A stretch of DNA of 64,000 bases, taken from positions 3,752,501-3,816,500 of the forward strand of contig NZ_JARUBO010000005.1 of assembly GCF_029626235.1 (NCBI RefSeq), in the 5' to 3' direction. Below the pieces are notes generated by a model. It made no database searches. It worked only from the letters and a program-made list of their open reading frames with translations, and was not told the DNA's origin. The position numbers and the translations under genes were made by a program. Below, one piece after another: positions 15,701-24,091 of this stretch (positions within the stretch are counted from its first letter, which is position 1; each line of letters opens with the position of its first letter). This DNA comes from Micromonospora sp. WMMD1120. GTDB taxonomy: Bacteria; Actinomycetota; Actinomycetes; Mycobacteriales; Micromonosporaceae.

Positions 15701-15900
15701 CGACGATGGCCCCACTCGTCATCCTCACCCCGGCCGCCGGCCGGCCGATCCCCCCGGCGACGTTCGCGCTGCCCTGGGTGCCGATCGGCCTGACCGCCGC
15801 CGGTCTGCTGCTGGCGGCGCTCGCCCTCAGCGCGTTCATCGCCACCGGCATCCGTCAGCGGGTGGCGGCGGCGCAGCTACGAATCGGGGGAGAACGATGA
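12715..15900 (+). CDS. FtsX-like ABC transporter permease (large, first of pair)
   Basis: A 1061-residue permease of the MacB/FtsX type. It has an N-terminal membrane helix (about 13-33), a large exported domain, helices around 298-500, a second exported domain (about 530-900), and a C-terminal FtsX core with helices near 924-945, 977-1004 and 1020-1045 and a cytoplasmic IGEFAVLHTLGATPRLMARALL segment. Such proteins pass mechanical work from cytoplasmic ATPases to exported domains, often to extrude lipids or peptides or to control envelope enzymes. GGGGAGG lies six nucleotides before the ATG. The stop overlaps the next gene (ATGA); two permeases and two ATPases follow in one operon. The substrate is unknown. 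Confidence 0.88.
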   Translation: MKLVWRRAREARGLLVAAVIAALVAVALVTGLSDYNRRAVEAGQRALIAAAPAEERGLLVSGSGGRDAAEFAERDSAVRASFADGFAGVPVSVATARYGTGRELTGDLGQVSRPDDEPIFANLATLDDLAGHAELTSGAWPRPGSNPVQVSLPERVAGTLGLSVGDRVPVRDRATERRGELVLAGTWRPRDPTDAYWLLAPGVGAGSAGSGTSYGPFALDPADFASTFPGAVSVSWLAQPDLGGVDTADLPAVRAALTEATAAVPEAARLGSSAQVATKMETLLDRITRADLVGRSSLATPLLLILVLGGYALVLVAALLHEDRRPQTALLRARGAARRQLAGLAAREATLVVAPAAVLGPLIAGVALHHVRPGGSDDLATAGGNSTLVWAAAAATAAGCLVAMVLPTLRGAGTYVADMAARSRPNRAASVQRASVDLVLVALAVLAWAQLRRYASPLAGSGGRLGLDPLLVAAPTLGVLAGAVLALRVLPPLTRFAERFVDRRPWTATMFGMWQAGRRPHAGPVLLLALAVGGSTLAWSLISTGERSQVEQAGHTVGADLRVTERTGTAPPGRAGELAALPGVNRVLPAWRDEIRVGREDLSATVIGIDPASAPGVVRLADRLGDGTAAERYRRMVGARGEPAGIELPAGTRAITGTVRTPVADAVRPLKVAVTLLVTTPDGLALRLPAADADSDGRATRFTVRLPELGGARLRLAGFEADGGLAAGNSYRLQVDGLAAVTADGVNQPVEVGGDWVMSAPGEKPTPVGTNGTGFATDRAVEVIPGGQFAYQPTTRFAVVPAGGNTPVAVLMTPGVRNALSLRVGDTVDLTLSGATLPVRLVGELAAVPATTGEGVLLDLPAAVDAMIRGSGTVRPVPEWWVGAADATAAADAASDLPGVTVLNREATVESAADDPYWQGSRTGMLAAALGAVLLALVGLVVDVWATARRRIGEFAVLHTLGATPRLMARALLAEQTFLAGIGVTVGLALGAAVGATMAPLVILTPAAGRPIPPATFALPWVPIGLTAAGLLLAALALSAFIATGIRQRVAAAQLRIGGER

Positions 15901-18602
15901 GCGTCGGCGCGGCGGTCCGGCGGGTCCGGGCGTACGGCGGGCAGTTCCTGCTCCTGGGGGTGCTGACCCTGGTGGTCACGCTGCTCATCAGCGGGGTGCC
16001 CCGGCTGGTCAACAGGCTCGCCGAACAGGGACTGCGGGCGCAGTTGAGCAGCGAGGCGCCCGCGCGTCGGGACATCTCGTACGCCTCGGAGGCGGTGACC
16101 GCCCCGGCCAAGCGGACGGCGATGGACAGCGCGGCCGAGCGGTTCGACGCCCTCGGCGCGGAGCTGCCGCCGCCGGTGCGGTCCGGGGTGACCGAGCGGT
16201 GGTACGCCGTGGAGAACCCGCCGGCCCGGGTGGTCGGACCGGACCTCGCGGCCCGCAACCTGCTCGTGGACCTGGGGCTGCGGGCGGTGCCGGGCGTGCA
16301 GGGCGCGGGCACCCTGGTCGAGGGGGCGTGGCCGAGCGAGACGTACGTGCCGGACCGGCCGATCGAGGTGGCGCTCGACGCCGACGTGGCGGCCAAGCTG
16401 AACCTGCGCGCCGGCAGCCAACTGCGCATCGGCCTCGCCGACGAGAACGGCACCCTGTCCGACGCCGAGCCGATGGTGGTGTCGGGGCTGTTCCGCCCCG
16501 CCGACCGGGCGGACGGCCTCTGGGACGGGCTGCCACCCCTGCTGCAGGTCATCGAACCGCTCGGCGACGGCGAGCCGTTCACCATAGTCGGTGTGGTCGC
16601 CCAGTCGGCCCTCAACAAGCGGGCCGCCGAGGGCTGGCCGATCCAGTCCACCTGGCGCTACCGGCTCGGCGTCGACACCATCGGCGCCCGGCACCTGGAT
16701 CGGATGATCGACGGCCTCCAGGAGGTGCAGCGCCGTAGGCCGGCGGACCTCACCGTCGCGCTCGGCGTCGACGTGCCGCTGCGCGCGTTCGCCGCCCAGG
16801 TCGACGCCGCCCGGACCCTGCTCGCGGTGATCGCGGCCGGGGTCCTGGCCACGCTGGCCGGGCTCATCGTGCTCGCGGCCAGCCTCGCCATCCGACGGCG
16901 ACGCGCGGAGTTCGCGCTGCTGCGCGCGCGTGGCGGCGCGGCCACCGCCGGCGCCCGGCGCAGCCTCGCCGAAGCGGCGCTGGTGGTGCCGGTCGCCGCC
17001 GTCCTGGGCTGGTGGCTGGGCACCCTGTTCCCCGGTGACCCGGACCCCACCGCGCCGTACGCCATCGCCGCGACCGCACTGGTCACGCTGGCGCTGCCAC
17101 TGGCGACGCTCGCCGTACCGGCCGGTCAGGCGGCGCGCCGGGACCTCGTCCGGGTCCGCCCGTCGGCCCGCCGGGTCACCATCGAGGTCTCGCTGCTGCT
17201 GCTGGCCGGGCTCGCCGCGGTGCTGCTGCGCCGACGGGGGCTGACCCTCGGCGAGGTGGACCCACTGCTGGTGTCGGTGCCGGTGCTGCTCGCCGTCGCG
17301 GCGGCGGTGCTCGCGCTGCGCGCGTACCCCTGGCCGTTGTTGCTGATCAGCCGGCTGGCCGCGGGTACCCGGGGCAGTGTCGCGTTCCTCGGCACCGCGC
17401 GCGCCGGCCGTTCGGCGGTCGCCGCCCCGCTGGTGGTCGTGGTGTTGGCCATCGGCACCGCGGCGTTCTGCGCTGTCGTCGCGGCCGGCGTGGACGCGAG
17501 CCGGGCGCGGGCGGCCGAGCAGATCGTGCCCGCCGACGCGGTGATCCGCGGCGAGCGGTTCGCCCCCGACACGGTGGACGAACTGGGCCGCCTGCCGGGT
17601 GTGCGGGCCGTCACGCCGGTGCTGGAGACCGACGAACGGCTGGCATCCGACGAGCTCGGCACCGACGCGCGGCTCGCGCAGACGGCGGTGCTGCTCGTCG
17701 ACGGGGCGGGCCTGGACACGGTGGCTCGCGAGTCCGCGGTGGACCTGCCGATCCCGGCCGCGCTGCGCGCCGCCCGGCCCGGCCCGGGGGCGCTGCCGGC
17801 GATCGTCTCGCCGGCCGTCGCCGCCGACCTGACCAAGGCCGGCCTGGACGACTCCGCCTTCGTGGAGGTCCAGGGTCAGCGGTACGAGTTCCGGGTGGCC
17901 GGCACCGAGGAGGGGTTCGCGCTGCTGTCGGCGGACGCCAGCCGGTTCGTGATCCTGCCGTGGCAGGCGCTGCCGGCGCGGAACACCGCTCCGGTGCCCA
18001 CCAGCCTGCTGGTCGCCGGTGACGCGCTGGACGCGGAGGCGCTACGCGTCGCCGGTAACCAGGGGCAGGAGCGCTACCAGCGCGAAGGCACCGTCACCGG
18101 CCGGGACCGGCCCCTCAGCGTCACCGTCGACACCCGGGCCGACGTCCGCCGGAATCTCAGCGACGGAGGCGCGAACGGGGTCCTGGCCTTCGGGTTCGTC
18201 GCCGGAGCTGCCGGCGGCACCGTGCTCGGGTTGCTGGCCATCGCGTTCACGGTGCTGGCCGGCGCGCGTGCCCGGGGTCAGGTGCTGTCCCGGCTACGCA
18301 CCCTCGGCCTGTCCCGCCGGCAGTGGCGGGGGCTGTTGCTGGTCGAGCTGACCCCGCTGGTCGCGGTGTCGGTGCTCACCGGCGCGCTGGTCGGCGCGGT
18401 GCTGCCCGTGCTGCTCAACCCGGTGCTCGGCCTGTCCGCGTTCACCAGTGGTGTGCCGGTCCGGGTGGCCTTCGAACCCAGCCTGATCGCCGCGGTGCTC
18501 GCGCTCGGGGCGGTCGCCCTCGGCTTCGCGGTCGCCGTGGAGGCCCTGAACAACCGCCGGTTGCGCCTCGGTGAGGTGCTTCGGCTCGGAGAGGAGAGCT
18601 GA
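15897..18602 (+). CDS. FtsX-like ABC transporter permease (second of pair)
   Basis: A 901-residue permease with the same architecture as its upstream neighbour: N-terminal helix (about 13-37), exported domain, helix block starting near 306 (TLLAVIAAGVLATLAGLIVL), a further exported part, and a C-terminal three-helix FtsX core from about 761 with RSRLRTLGLSRRQWRGL-like coupling segment (RLRTLGLSRRQWRG at about 800-813). It overlaps the preceding gene by four nucleotides, and the ATPase gene starts one nucleotide after its stop. The two permeases probably form a heterodimer. The ligand cannot be inferred. Confidence 0.87.
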   Translation: MSVGAAVRRVRAYGGQFLLLGVLTLVVTLLISGVPRLVNRLAEQGLRAQLSSEAPARRDISYASEAVTAPAKRTAMDSAAERFDALGAELPPPVRSGVTERWYAVENPPARVVGPDLAARNLLVDLGLRAVPGVQGAGTLVEGAWPSETYVPDRPIEVALDADVAAKLNLRAGSQLRIGLADENGTLSDAEPMVVSGLFRPADRADGLWDGLPPLLQVIEPLGDGEPFTIVGVVAQSALNKRAAEGWPIQSTWRYRLGVDTIGARHLDRMIDGLQEVQRRRPADLTVALGVDVPLRAFAAQVDAARTLLAVIAAGVLATLAGLIVLAASLAIRRRRAEFALLRARGGAATAGARRSLAEAALVVPVAAVLGWWLGTLFPGDPDPTAPYAIAATALVTLALPLATLAVPAGQAARRDLVRVRPSARRVTIEVSLLLLAGLAAVLLRRRGLTLGEVDPLLVSVPVLLAVAAAVLALRAYPWPLLLISRLAAGTRGSVAFLGTARAGRSAVAAPLVVVVLAIGTAAFCAVVAAGVDASRARAAEQIVPADAVIRGERFAPDTVDELGRLPGVRAVTPVLETDERLASDELGTDARLAQTAVLLVDGAGLDTVARESAVDLPIPAALRAARPGPGALPAIVSPAVAADLTKAGLDDSAFVEVQGQRYEFRVAGTEEGFALLSADASRFVILPWQALPARNTAPVPTSLLVAGDALDAEALRVAGNQGQERYQREGTVTGRDRPLSVTVDTRADVRRNLSDGGANGVLAFGFVAGAAGGTVLGLLAIAFTVLAGARARGQVLSRLRTLGLSRRQWRGLLLVELTPLVAVSVLTGALVGAVLPVLLNPVLGLSAFTSGVPVRVAFEPSLIAAVLALGAVALGFAVAVEALNNRRLRLGEVLRLGEES

Positions 18603-18603
18603 G

Positions 18604-19599
18604 ATGACAGCCACCGCCCAGACGCCACTGGTGCCGGACCTGGCCGCCCTGCAACAGCGGGCAGCGCAACGTGCCGCCGAGCGGGCCGGCGGGCAGGACC
18701 GCCTGCGCGGGCACATCGTCTGCGACGGTCTGGTGCGCATCTTCAAGACCGAGGGGGTGGAGGTGGTCGCCCTACAGGGGCTCGACCTGGTCATCGACCG
18801 GGGCGAGCTGGTGGCGATCGTCGGCGCCTCCGGGTCGGGCAAGTCGACGTTGCTCAACATCCTCTCCGGGCTGGACACCCCGACCGCCGGCATCGCCCGG
18901 GTGGCCGACTACGACCTGCTCTCGCTGTCGGCTAAGCGGCGGCTCAGCTACCGGCGGGAGCTGGTCGGGTTCGTCTGGCAGCAGACCGGCCGCAACCTGC
19001 TGCCGTACCTCAGCGCGCTGGAGAACGTCGAACTGCCGATGCAGTTGGCCGGGAAACGCAGCCGGCGGGCACGCCGTCAACGGGCCCGGGAACTGCTCGA
19101 CCTGGTCGGCGTGGGGTACTGCGCCGACCGGCGGCCGGGGCAGCTCAGCGGCGGCGAGCAGCAGCGGGTCGCGGTGGCGGTGGCGGTGGCCAACGACCCG
19201 GAGGTGCTGTTCGCCGACGAGCCGACGGGTGAGCTGGACGAGGCGACCGGCGCCGAGGTCTTCGCGGCGCTGCGCACCATCAACGCCGAGCTGGGCGTGA
19301 CCATCGTGGTGGTCACCCACGACCACGCCGTGGCCACGCAGGTCCGCCGGACCGTCGCGATCCGCGACGGCCGGACCGCCTCGGAGGTACGCCGGACCGC
19401 GCGCATCGGCGCGGACGGCAGCACCGAACTGGTCAGCGAGGAGTACGCGGTGCTGGACCGCAACGGCCGGATGCAGTTGCCGGCGGCGTTCGTCGACGCG
19501 CTGTCGCTGAAGGAACGCGTCCGGCTCGACCTGGAGCCGGACCATGTGCAGGTACGGCCCGGTGACCGGGCCGCCGACGAGCGGGGAGCACGGGCATGA
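18604..19599 (+). CDS. ABC transporter ATPase with AbrB-like C-terminal tail
   Basis: A 331-residue LolD/MacB-class ATPase. Walker A GASGSGKST is at 74-82, the signature LSGGEQQRV at 181-189, Walker B VLFADEP at about 201-207, and the H-loop in VVTHDHA. Beyond the normal end of such ATPases there are about 80 extra residues, of which 281-320 (YAVLDRNGRMQLP, then AFVDALSLKERVRLDLEPD) resemble a SpoVT/AbrB swapped-hairpin strand-loop pattern. This could be a dimerisation or DNA-binding domain; the match is by eye. An alternative upstream start at 18571 would overlap the permease gene. Confidence 0.85.
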   Translation: MTATAQTPLVPDLAALQQRAAQRAAERAGGQDRLRGHIVCDGLVRIFKTEGVEVVALQGLDLVIDRGELVAIVGASGSGKSTLLNILSGLDTPTAGIARVADYDLLSLSAKRRLSYRRELVGFVWQQTGRNLLPYLSALENVELPMQLAGKRSRRARRQRARELLDLVGVGYCADRRPGQLSGGEQQRVAVAVAVANDPEVLFADEPTGELDEATGAEVFAALRTINAELGVTIVVVTHDHAVATQVRRTVAIRDGRTASEVRRTARIGADGSTELVSEEYAVLDRNGRMQLPAAFVDALSLKERVRLDLEPDHVQVRPGDRAADERGARA

Positions 19600-20336
19600 G
19601 CGGGCGGGACATGGTGGTGACCGGCGCGGCCGGTTCCGGCGGCGCGTCGGCGACGGGTCCGGACGAGGTGGTCCGGGTCAGCGGTGTGAGCCGGACGTTC
19701 GGCCGGGGCGAGCACGCCGTGCACGCGGTGCGGGACGTCTCGTTCACCGCCCACCGGGGCGAGTTGGTCGCCATCCGGGGGCGTTCCGGGGCGGGTAAGA
19801 CCACCCTGCTGAACCTGGTCGGCGGTCTGGACCGGCCGGACAGCGGTCAGGTGACCGTGGCCGGGCACGAGGTGACAGCGGCCGGTGAGGCGGAGCTGCT
19901 GAAGCTGCGCCGGGGCACCGTCGGATTCGTGTTCCAGACCTTCGGGCTGGTGCCGATCCTCTCCGCCGCCGAGAACGTGGGCGTGCCGCTGCGGTTGGCG
20001 CAGGTGCCGGCCGCCGAGCGGGAACAGCGCGTCGCGGTGCTGCTGGAGCTGGTGGGCCTGGGCGGGCACGCGGCGCAGCGCCCGTACGAGCTGTCCGGTG
20101 GCCAGCAGCAGCGGGTCGCGGTGGCCCGCGCGCTCGCCAACGAACCGGATCTGCTCATCGCCGACGAACCCACCGGCCAGCTCGACTCGGAGACCGGGCG
20201 GTCCATCATGGATCTGCTGCGCGCCGTGGTGCACGCCCGGGGCATGACGGCCCTGGTCGCCACGCACGACCCGGCCCTGATCGACCTCGCCGACCGGGTC
20301 CTCGTCCTGCGCGACGGACGCCTGGTCGACGGCTGA
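19596..20336 (+). CDS. ABC transporter ATPase (LolD/MacB type)
   Basis: A 246-residue ATPase with all core motifs: Walker A GRSGAGKTT (about 65-73), Q-loop FVFQTFG, signature LSGGQQQRV (about 167-175), Walker B LLIADEPTGQLD, and the H-loop ATHDP. About 25 N-terminal residues precede the domain. It overlaps the previous ATPase gene by four nucleotides and is the last of the four-gene operon 12715-20336. With the other ATPase it can form the nucleotide-binding heterodimer for the two FtsX-like permeases. Confidence 0.9.
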   Translation: MSGRDMVVTGAAGSGGASATGPDEVVRVSGVSRTFGRGEHAVHAVRDVSFTAHRGELVAIRGRSGAGKTTLLNLVGGLDRPDSGQVTVAGHEVTAAGEAELLKLRRGTVGFVFQTFGLVPILSAAENVGVPLRLAQVPAAEREQRVAVLLELVGLGGHAAQRPYELSGGQQQRVAVARALANEPDLLIADEPTGQLDSETGRSIMDLLRAVVHARGMTALVATHDPALIDLADRVLVLRDGRLVDG

Positions 20337-20453
20337 CCGCTGCTCTCGGCTGAACTCTGGTCCGCTGCCCTCCGCGTGGTCCGTGGTCCGCGGTCCGTGC
20401 TTTTCATCCTGCGGCTTGGTCAGAATCGACTGGCCGTCGTGGTCTGTTCGCTC

Positions 20454-20689
20454 CCTGTAGAGCTGCCCCAGATATGGACCGTGCGGCGGCGGGTGGGGCG
20501 GGACGGGGCGGAACCGGGACGGGGCGGAACCGGGACGGGGCGGAACCGGGATGGGACGTGGCGGTGGTCGTTGGGCCTGCCGTCGACACGGCTACGGCCC
20601 CAGCGGCATCATCGGCCCAGAGTTCGCTGCCGGAGAAGTTCCGCTGCCGCGGTGGTCTCGCTGCCCCAGAATCGGGGCAGCTCTACAGG
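20454..20689. repeat. Element bounded by 16-bp perfect inverted repeats
   Basis: CCTGTAGAGCTGCCCC (20454-20469) and its exact complement (20674-20689) bound 236 bp of non-coding DNA. The right end also folds on itself: CTGCCCC (20661-20667) with GGGGCAG (20674-20680). Outside both arms a GTTCG pentamer recurs in inverted orientation. No coding frame is credible inside. It looks like a miniature or REP-type element; most of the 414-nt gap after the ABC operon (20337-20750) is this element. Confidence 0.6.
20500..20547. repeat. Three perfect 16-nt tandem repeats
   Basis: GGGACGGGGCGGAACC repeated exactly three times, followed by a decayed partial copy, inside the inverted-repeat element. Confidence 0.85.
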
Positions 20690-20750
20690 CAATGAGAACG
20701 AACATCGGGGCCCGACGTTCGCCCGCCGACTCCGGCCAGCGCGCCGGCGG

Positions 20751-21203
20751 TCAGAGGGCGAGCTTCATGCCCTCGTGGCTGGCCACGAAGCCGAGGCCCA
20801 GATAGAAGCGGTGCGCGTCGGTGCGGGTCTTGTCGGTGGTGAGCTGCACCAGCGCACAGCCGCGTTGCCGGGCCTGGTCGATTGCCCAGGTCATCAGGTC
20901 CCGGCCCAGCCCCTGGCCGCGCCGGTCGGAGCGAACCCGGACCGACTCGATCAGGGACCGTTCGGCGCCGTGCCGACCGAGGCCGGGGATGTAGGTGATC
21001 TGCAGGCAGCCGACTACCTCACCACGGTGCTCGGCGACGATCAGGTGGTTGCGCGGGTCCGCCTCGATGTCAGCGAACGCCCGCTCGTAGGCGTCGTCGA
21101 CAGCGGTGAAGTCGCGGGCCTTACCCAGGACGTCATCGGCGAGCAGGGCGATGACGGCCGGCAGGTCTGCCCGGACCGCCTCCCGGTAGATCACGTCGGT
21201 CAT
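20751..21203 (-). CDS. GNAT family N-acetyltransferase
   Basis: A 150-residue single-domain acetyltransferase. The order is clear: REAVRADLPAVIALLADD (strand 1 and helix 1), HLIVAEHRGEVVGCLQI (strands 2-4), the acetyl-CoA loop ESVRVRSDRRGQGLGRDLMTWAI (about 87-109), CALVQLTTDKTRTDAHRFYLGLGF near the end. ATG at 21203 is the only sensible start. The substrate is unknown; the closeness of the last segment to that of many small-molecule acetyltransferases supports an amine substrate. It is transcribed toward the repeat element and is followed upstream by the peptidase gene on the same strand (22 nt gap), so the two may form an operon. Confidence 0.85.
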   Translation of the reverse strand: MTDVIYREAVRADLPAVIALLADDVLGKARDFTAVDDAYERAFADIEADPRNHLIVAEHRGEVVGCLQITYIPGLGRHGAERSLIESVRVRSDRRGQGLGRDLMTWAIDQARQRGCALVQLTTDKTRTDAHRFYLGLGFVASHEGMKLAL

Positions 21204-21225
21204 GTCGTGATCTTGGCACAGGCCG

Positions 21226-22809
21226 TCAGCGGGCCGGGCAGCGCTTCCCCTCCGCCGGCACGGTCAGGTCGATCAGGTAGGCGTCGACGGCGTCGGTGAT
21301 GCAGGACGTCTGCGGGTAGGCCGTGTGCCCCTCGCCCTCCCAGGTGAGCACCCGGCCGACCCCCAGCATGGAGGCGAGCCGTGGGGTCTGCTCGTACGGC
21401 GTCGCCGGGTCGCCGGTGGTGCCGACCACCACGATCGGCGGCGCGCCGTCGGCCTTCCCGGTCGGGTACGGGTCACGCCCGCCCGGCCACTCGACACAGC
21501 TCAGCATGCCGACCGCGAGCGCCGGCCCGAACAGCGGGTATTTCGCCCGCCACTGCGACTGCAACCGCCGGATCTGCTCCCGGCTCGGCTTCTCGGTCTC
21601 GTCCGCGCAGTTGATCGCCAGGTTGGCGTCGAACAGGTTGGAGTAGTGCCCGTCGTCCTCCCGGCCGGCGTACGAGTCGGCGAGCCGGAACACGTCCTTC
21701 GGGTCGCCCTCGGCCAGCCGGTCGATCGCCCGCGCCAGCTCCTGCCAGCCGGACTCCGTGTAGAGCGACGAGATGACCGCGTAGAACACCCAGCCGGCGG
21801 TGGCCTCCCGCCCGTCCGCTCCGCGTACCGGAGAGACCCTGGCCTTGTCGATGGCCGACGTCACCGCGGCGCGCGCGTCCGGGGCGATGGGGCAGCGGCC
21901 GGCGTTCGCCGCGCACCAGCGGGTGAAGTTGGTGAAGGCCCGCTCGAAGCCACGGGCCTGGCTCTCCGAGCCCTCCACCAGCCGTTGCTGCGGGTCGACA
22001 GCGCCGTCGAGCACCAGCGCCCGCACCCGCTGGGGGTAGAGCTGGGCGTACGTCGCGCCCAGCAGGGTGCCGTAGGAGTAGCCGAGGTAGGTGAGCTTGT
22101 CGTCGCCCACCGCGGCGCGGACCGCGTCCATGTCGCGGGCGGCCTGCTCGGTGCCGTACAGCGGGAGTTGGTCGCCGTAGCGGTCCCCGCAGCCGCGCCC
22201 GATCCGCTGGCTCAGACCGACGAAGTCGTCGAACGCCCGCTGGCTCGTCGGGTCGGGGTCGAAGCCGAAGCTGGCGTCCAGGTCGGCGTCGGAGATGCAC
22301 TTCACCGGGCTGGACCGGGACACCCCACGCGGGTCGAAGCCGACGATGTCGAAGCGCTCGGTGATCGACGCGGGCAGCCCGCCGAACTGGGTGCCGAAGG
22401 AGAGATAGACGGCGGTGTCGACGCCGGAGCCGCCCGGCCCGCCCGGGTTGACCACCAGCGAGCCCACCCGGTCGCGCTGCTTGCTGGACCGGGCGCGCAA
22501 CAGGGCGATCTCGAAGGTCTGCCCCGCGCCCGGCCCGGCGGTCGCCCCGGTGCCGGTGCCCCAGTCCCTCGGCACCGCGATGCGGGCGCAGTCGTAGCGC
22601 ATGTCCGGCGCGCCGCGCCCGACCAGCTCCTCGGGGATCTCCGGGCAGGGCCGCCAGGTCGGCGCGCTGCCGGTCGGCGCGGCCTCGCCCTGCACCTCGG
22701 TGCGCGGCGCGAACGCCGGCAGCGTGCAGCCGGCGGTGAGCAGCGCGGCCACGGCGAAGCCGGCCATCGTACGACGGACGCGGCGGGCCCGTTCGGCGGT
22801 GCGGGTCAC
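21226..22809 (-). CDS. Exported alpha/beta-hydrolase, tripeptidyl aminopeptidase (TAP) family lipoprotein
   Basis: A 527-residue S33 peptidase-type hydrolase. A signal sequence of about 29 residues ends in the lipobox LLTAGC, so the protein is probably anchored to the membrane surface. The alpha/beta-hydrolase fold shows the oxyanion segment VVNPGGPGGSGVD, the nucleophile elbow GYSYGT (Ser near 244), and a C-terminal TAP-type half with the catalytic Asp in VVGTTGDPATPYEQ and His in GEGHTAYPQ. Relatives remove tripeptides from protein N-termini and help in peptide uptake or secreted-protein maturation. ATG/GTG choice: the start at 22809 leads directly into the signal peptide. A GNAT gene follows 22 nt downstream. 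Confidence 0.9.
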   Translation of the reverse strand: MTRTAERARRVRRTMAGFAVAALLTAGCTLPAFAPRTEVQGEAAPTGSAPTWRPCPEIPEELVGRGAPDMRYDCARIAVPRDWGTGTGATAGPGAGQTFEIALLRARSSKQRDRVGSLVVNPGGPGGSGVDTAVYLSFGTQFGGLPASITERFDIVGFDPRGVSRSSPVKCISDADLDASFGFDPDPTSQRAFDDFVGLSQRIGRGCGDRYGDQLPLYGTEQAARDMDAVRAAVGDDKLTYLGYSYGTLLGATYAQLYPQRVRALVLDGAVDPQQRLVEGSESQARGFERAFTNFTRWCAANAGRCPIAPDARAAVTSAIDKARVSPVRGADGREATAGWVFYAVISSLYTESGWQELARAIDRLAEGDPKDVFRLADSYAGREDDGHYSNLFDANLAINCADETEKPSREQIRRLQSQWRAKYPLFGPALAVGMLSCVEWPGGRDPYPTGKADGAPPIVVVGTTGDPATPYEQTPRLASMLGVGRVLTWEGEGHTAYPQTSCITDAVDAYLIDLTVPAEGKRCPAR

Positions 22810-22840
22810 GTGGTCCTCCGGGATCGGGTCGACGGTCAGG

Positions 22841-23956
22841 CTACGCCGAGCCGGTGGCGGCCCGGTCCACGGTGGTGGCCGGGTCGCCGCGCAGCACCTG
22901 GTCCACGTCGAAGCGGATCGGACGGTCGAGCTGGTCGTAGCGGCACGAGCGGGGATCGCGGTCCGGACGCCAGCGGACGAACTGGGCGGTGTGCCGGAAC
23001 CGCTCGCCCTCCATCGCGTCGTAGCCCACCTCGACCACCAGCTCCGGGCGCACCGGCTCCCATTCCAGGTTCTTCGTGCCGGTCCACCGGCTCACCCCGC
23101 CGGGGATGCGTTGGCCGCGCTCGTGGTCGCCGTGCACCCACGGGTGCTCGCCGCCGGTGTCCCGGTAGGGCGCCAGCTCGTCGAGCAGCTCGGCGCGGCG
23201 GGCCATGCTGAACGACGCGCTCACCCCCACGTGGTGCAGGACGCCCGCGTCGTCGTAGAGGCCGAGCAGCAGCGAGCCCACCACCGGGCCGGACTTGTGC
23301 CAGCGGAAGCCGGCGACCACCGCGTCGGCGGTGCGGGAGTGCTTGACCTTGAACATCAGCCGCTTGCCCGGCTCGTACGGCAGGTCGGCGGGCTTGACGA
23401 TCAACCCGTCCAGCCCGGCGCCCTCGAAGACGTCGAACCAGCGACGGGCGATCTCCGGGTCGGTGGTGACCTGGGTGACGTGCACCGGCGGGCGCACCCC
23501 GGCCAGCGCCTCGACCAGCCGCTCCCGGCGGCGCGGGTAGGGCTCGTCGAGCAGCGCCTCGTCGCCGATCGCCAGCAGGTCGAAGGCGACGAAGTCGGCC
23601 GGGGTGGTCTCGGCCAGCATCTTCACCCGGGACGCGGCCGGGTGCACGCGCTGGGCCAGCAGCTCGAAATCCAGCCGGGGCTGGCCGCCCGGCCCGTCGC
23701 GCCGGATCACGATCAGCTCCCCGTCGACCGCGCACCGCTGCGGGAGCTGCCGCCGGGCCTGCTCGACCACCTCGGGGAAGTAACGGGTCATCGACTTGCC
23801 GCCCCGGCTGGCCAGCTCGACCTCGTCGCCGTCGCGGAACACGATGCACCGGAACCCGTCCCACTTGGGCTCGTAGGTCACCCCGGGTGTGGTGGGCAGC
23901 TTGGCGACGCTCTTGGCCAGCATCGGCTCGACCGGCGGGTTGATCGGCAGGTCCAC
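22841..23956 (-). CDS. ATP-dependent DNA ligase (LigC/LigD ligase-domain type)
   Basis: A 371-residue ligase that seals nicks through an enzyme-AMP intermediate. The nucleophile is Lys31 in motif I (YEPKWDGFR). Other nucleotidyltransferase motifs are visible: SRGGKSM (III-like), CAVDGELIV, FDLLAIGD, GLIVKPADLPYEPGKRLMFKVKH (IV/V), followed by the OB-fold domain (about 225-345). The length is that of stand-alone LigC or a detached LigD ligase domain. The start is GTG at 23956. A free polymerase domain that could partner it lies at 5900. No Ku gene was found in the window, so a role in end joining is an inference. Confidence 0.9.
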   Translation of the reverse strand: MDLPINPPVEPMLAKSVAKLPTTPGVTYEPKWDGFRCIVFRDGDEVELASRGGKSMTRYFPEVVEQARRQLPQRCAVDGELIVIRRDGPGGQPRLDFELLAQRVHPAASRVKMLAETTPADFVAFDLLAIGDEALLDEPYPRRRERLVEALAGVRPPVHVTQVTTDPEIARRWFDVFEGAGLDGLIVKPADLPYEPGKRLMFKVKHSRTADAVVAGFRWHKSGPVVGSLLLGLYDDAGVLHHVGVSASFSMARRAELLDELAPYRDTGGEHPWVHGDHERGQRIPGGVSRWTGTKNLEWEPVRPELVVEVGYDAMEGERFRHTAQFVRWRPDRDPRSCRYDQLDRPIRFDVDQVLRGDPATTVDRAATGSA

Positions 23957-24079
23957 GCCGACCAGTCAATCAGACGGCACCGACAGCCGTGAGGCACATC
24001 ACCGTGGCCGGCAGGGCGGCGTGTCCCCGTACGCGCCGCTCGTCCCGGCCGGGCGAATCACATAGCCGCAGGTCAGAGC

Positions 24080-24085
24080 TACTTT
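24080..24085 (+). promoter_or_regulatory. -10 box of a leaderless promoter (small protein at 24092)
   Basis: TACTTT with six nucleotides to the GTG at 24092; it lies in the 135-nt divergent gap after the ligase gene. Confidence 0.4.
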
Positions 24086-24091
24086 CGCGAG

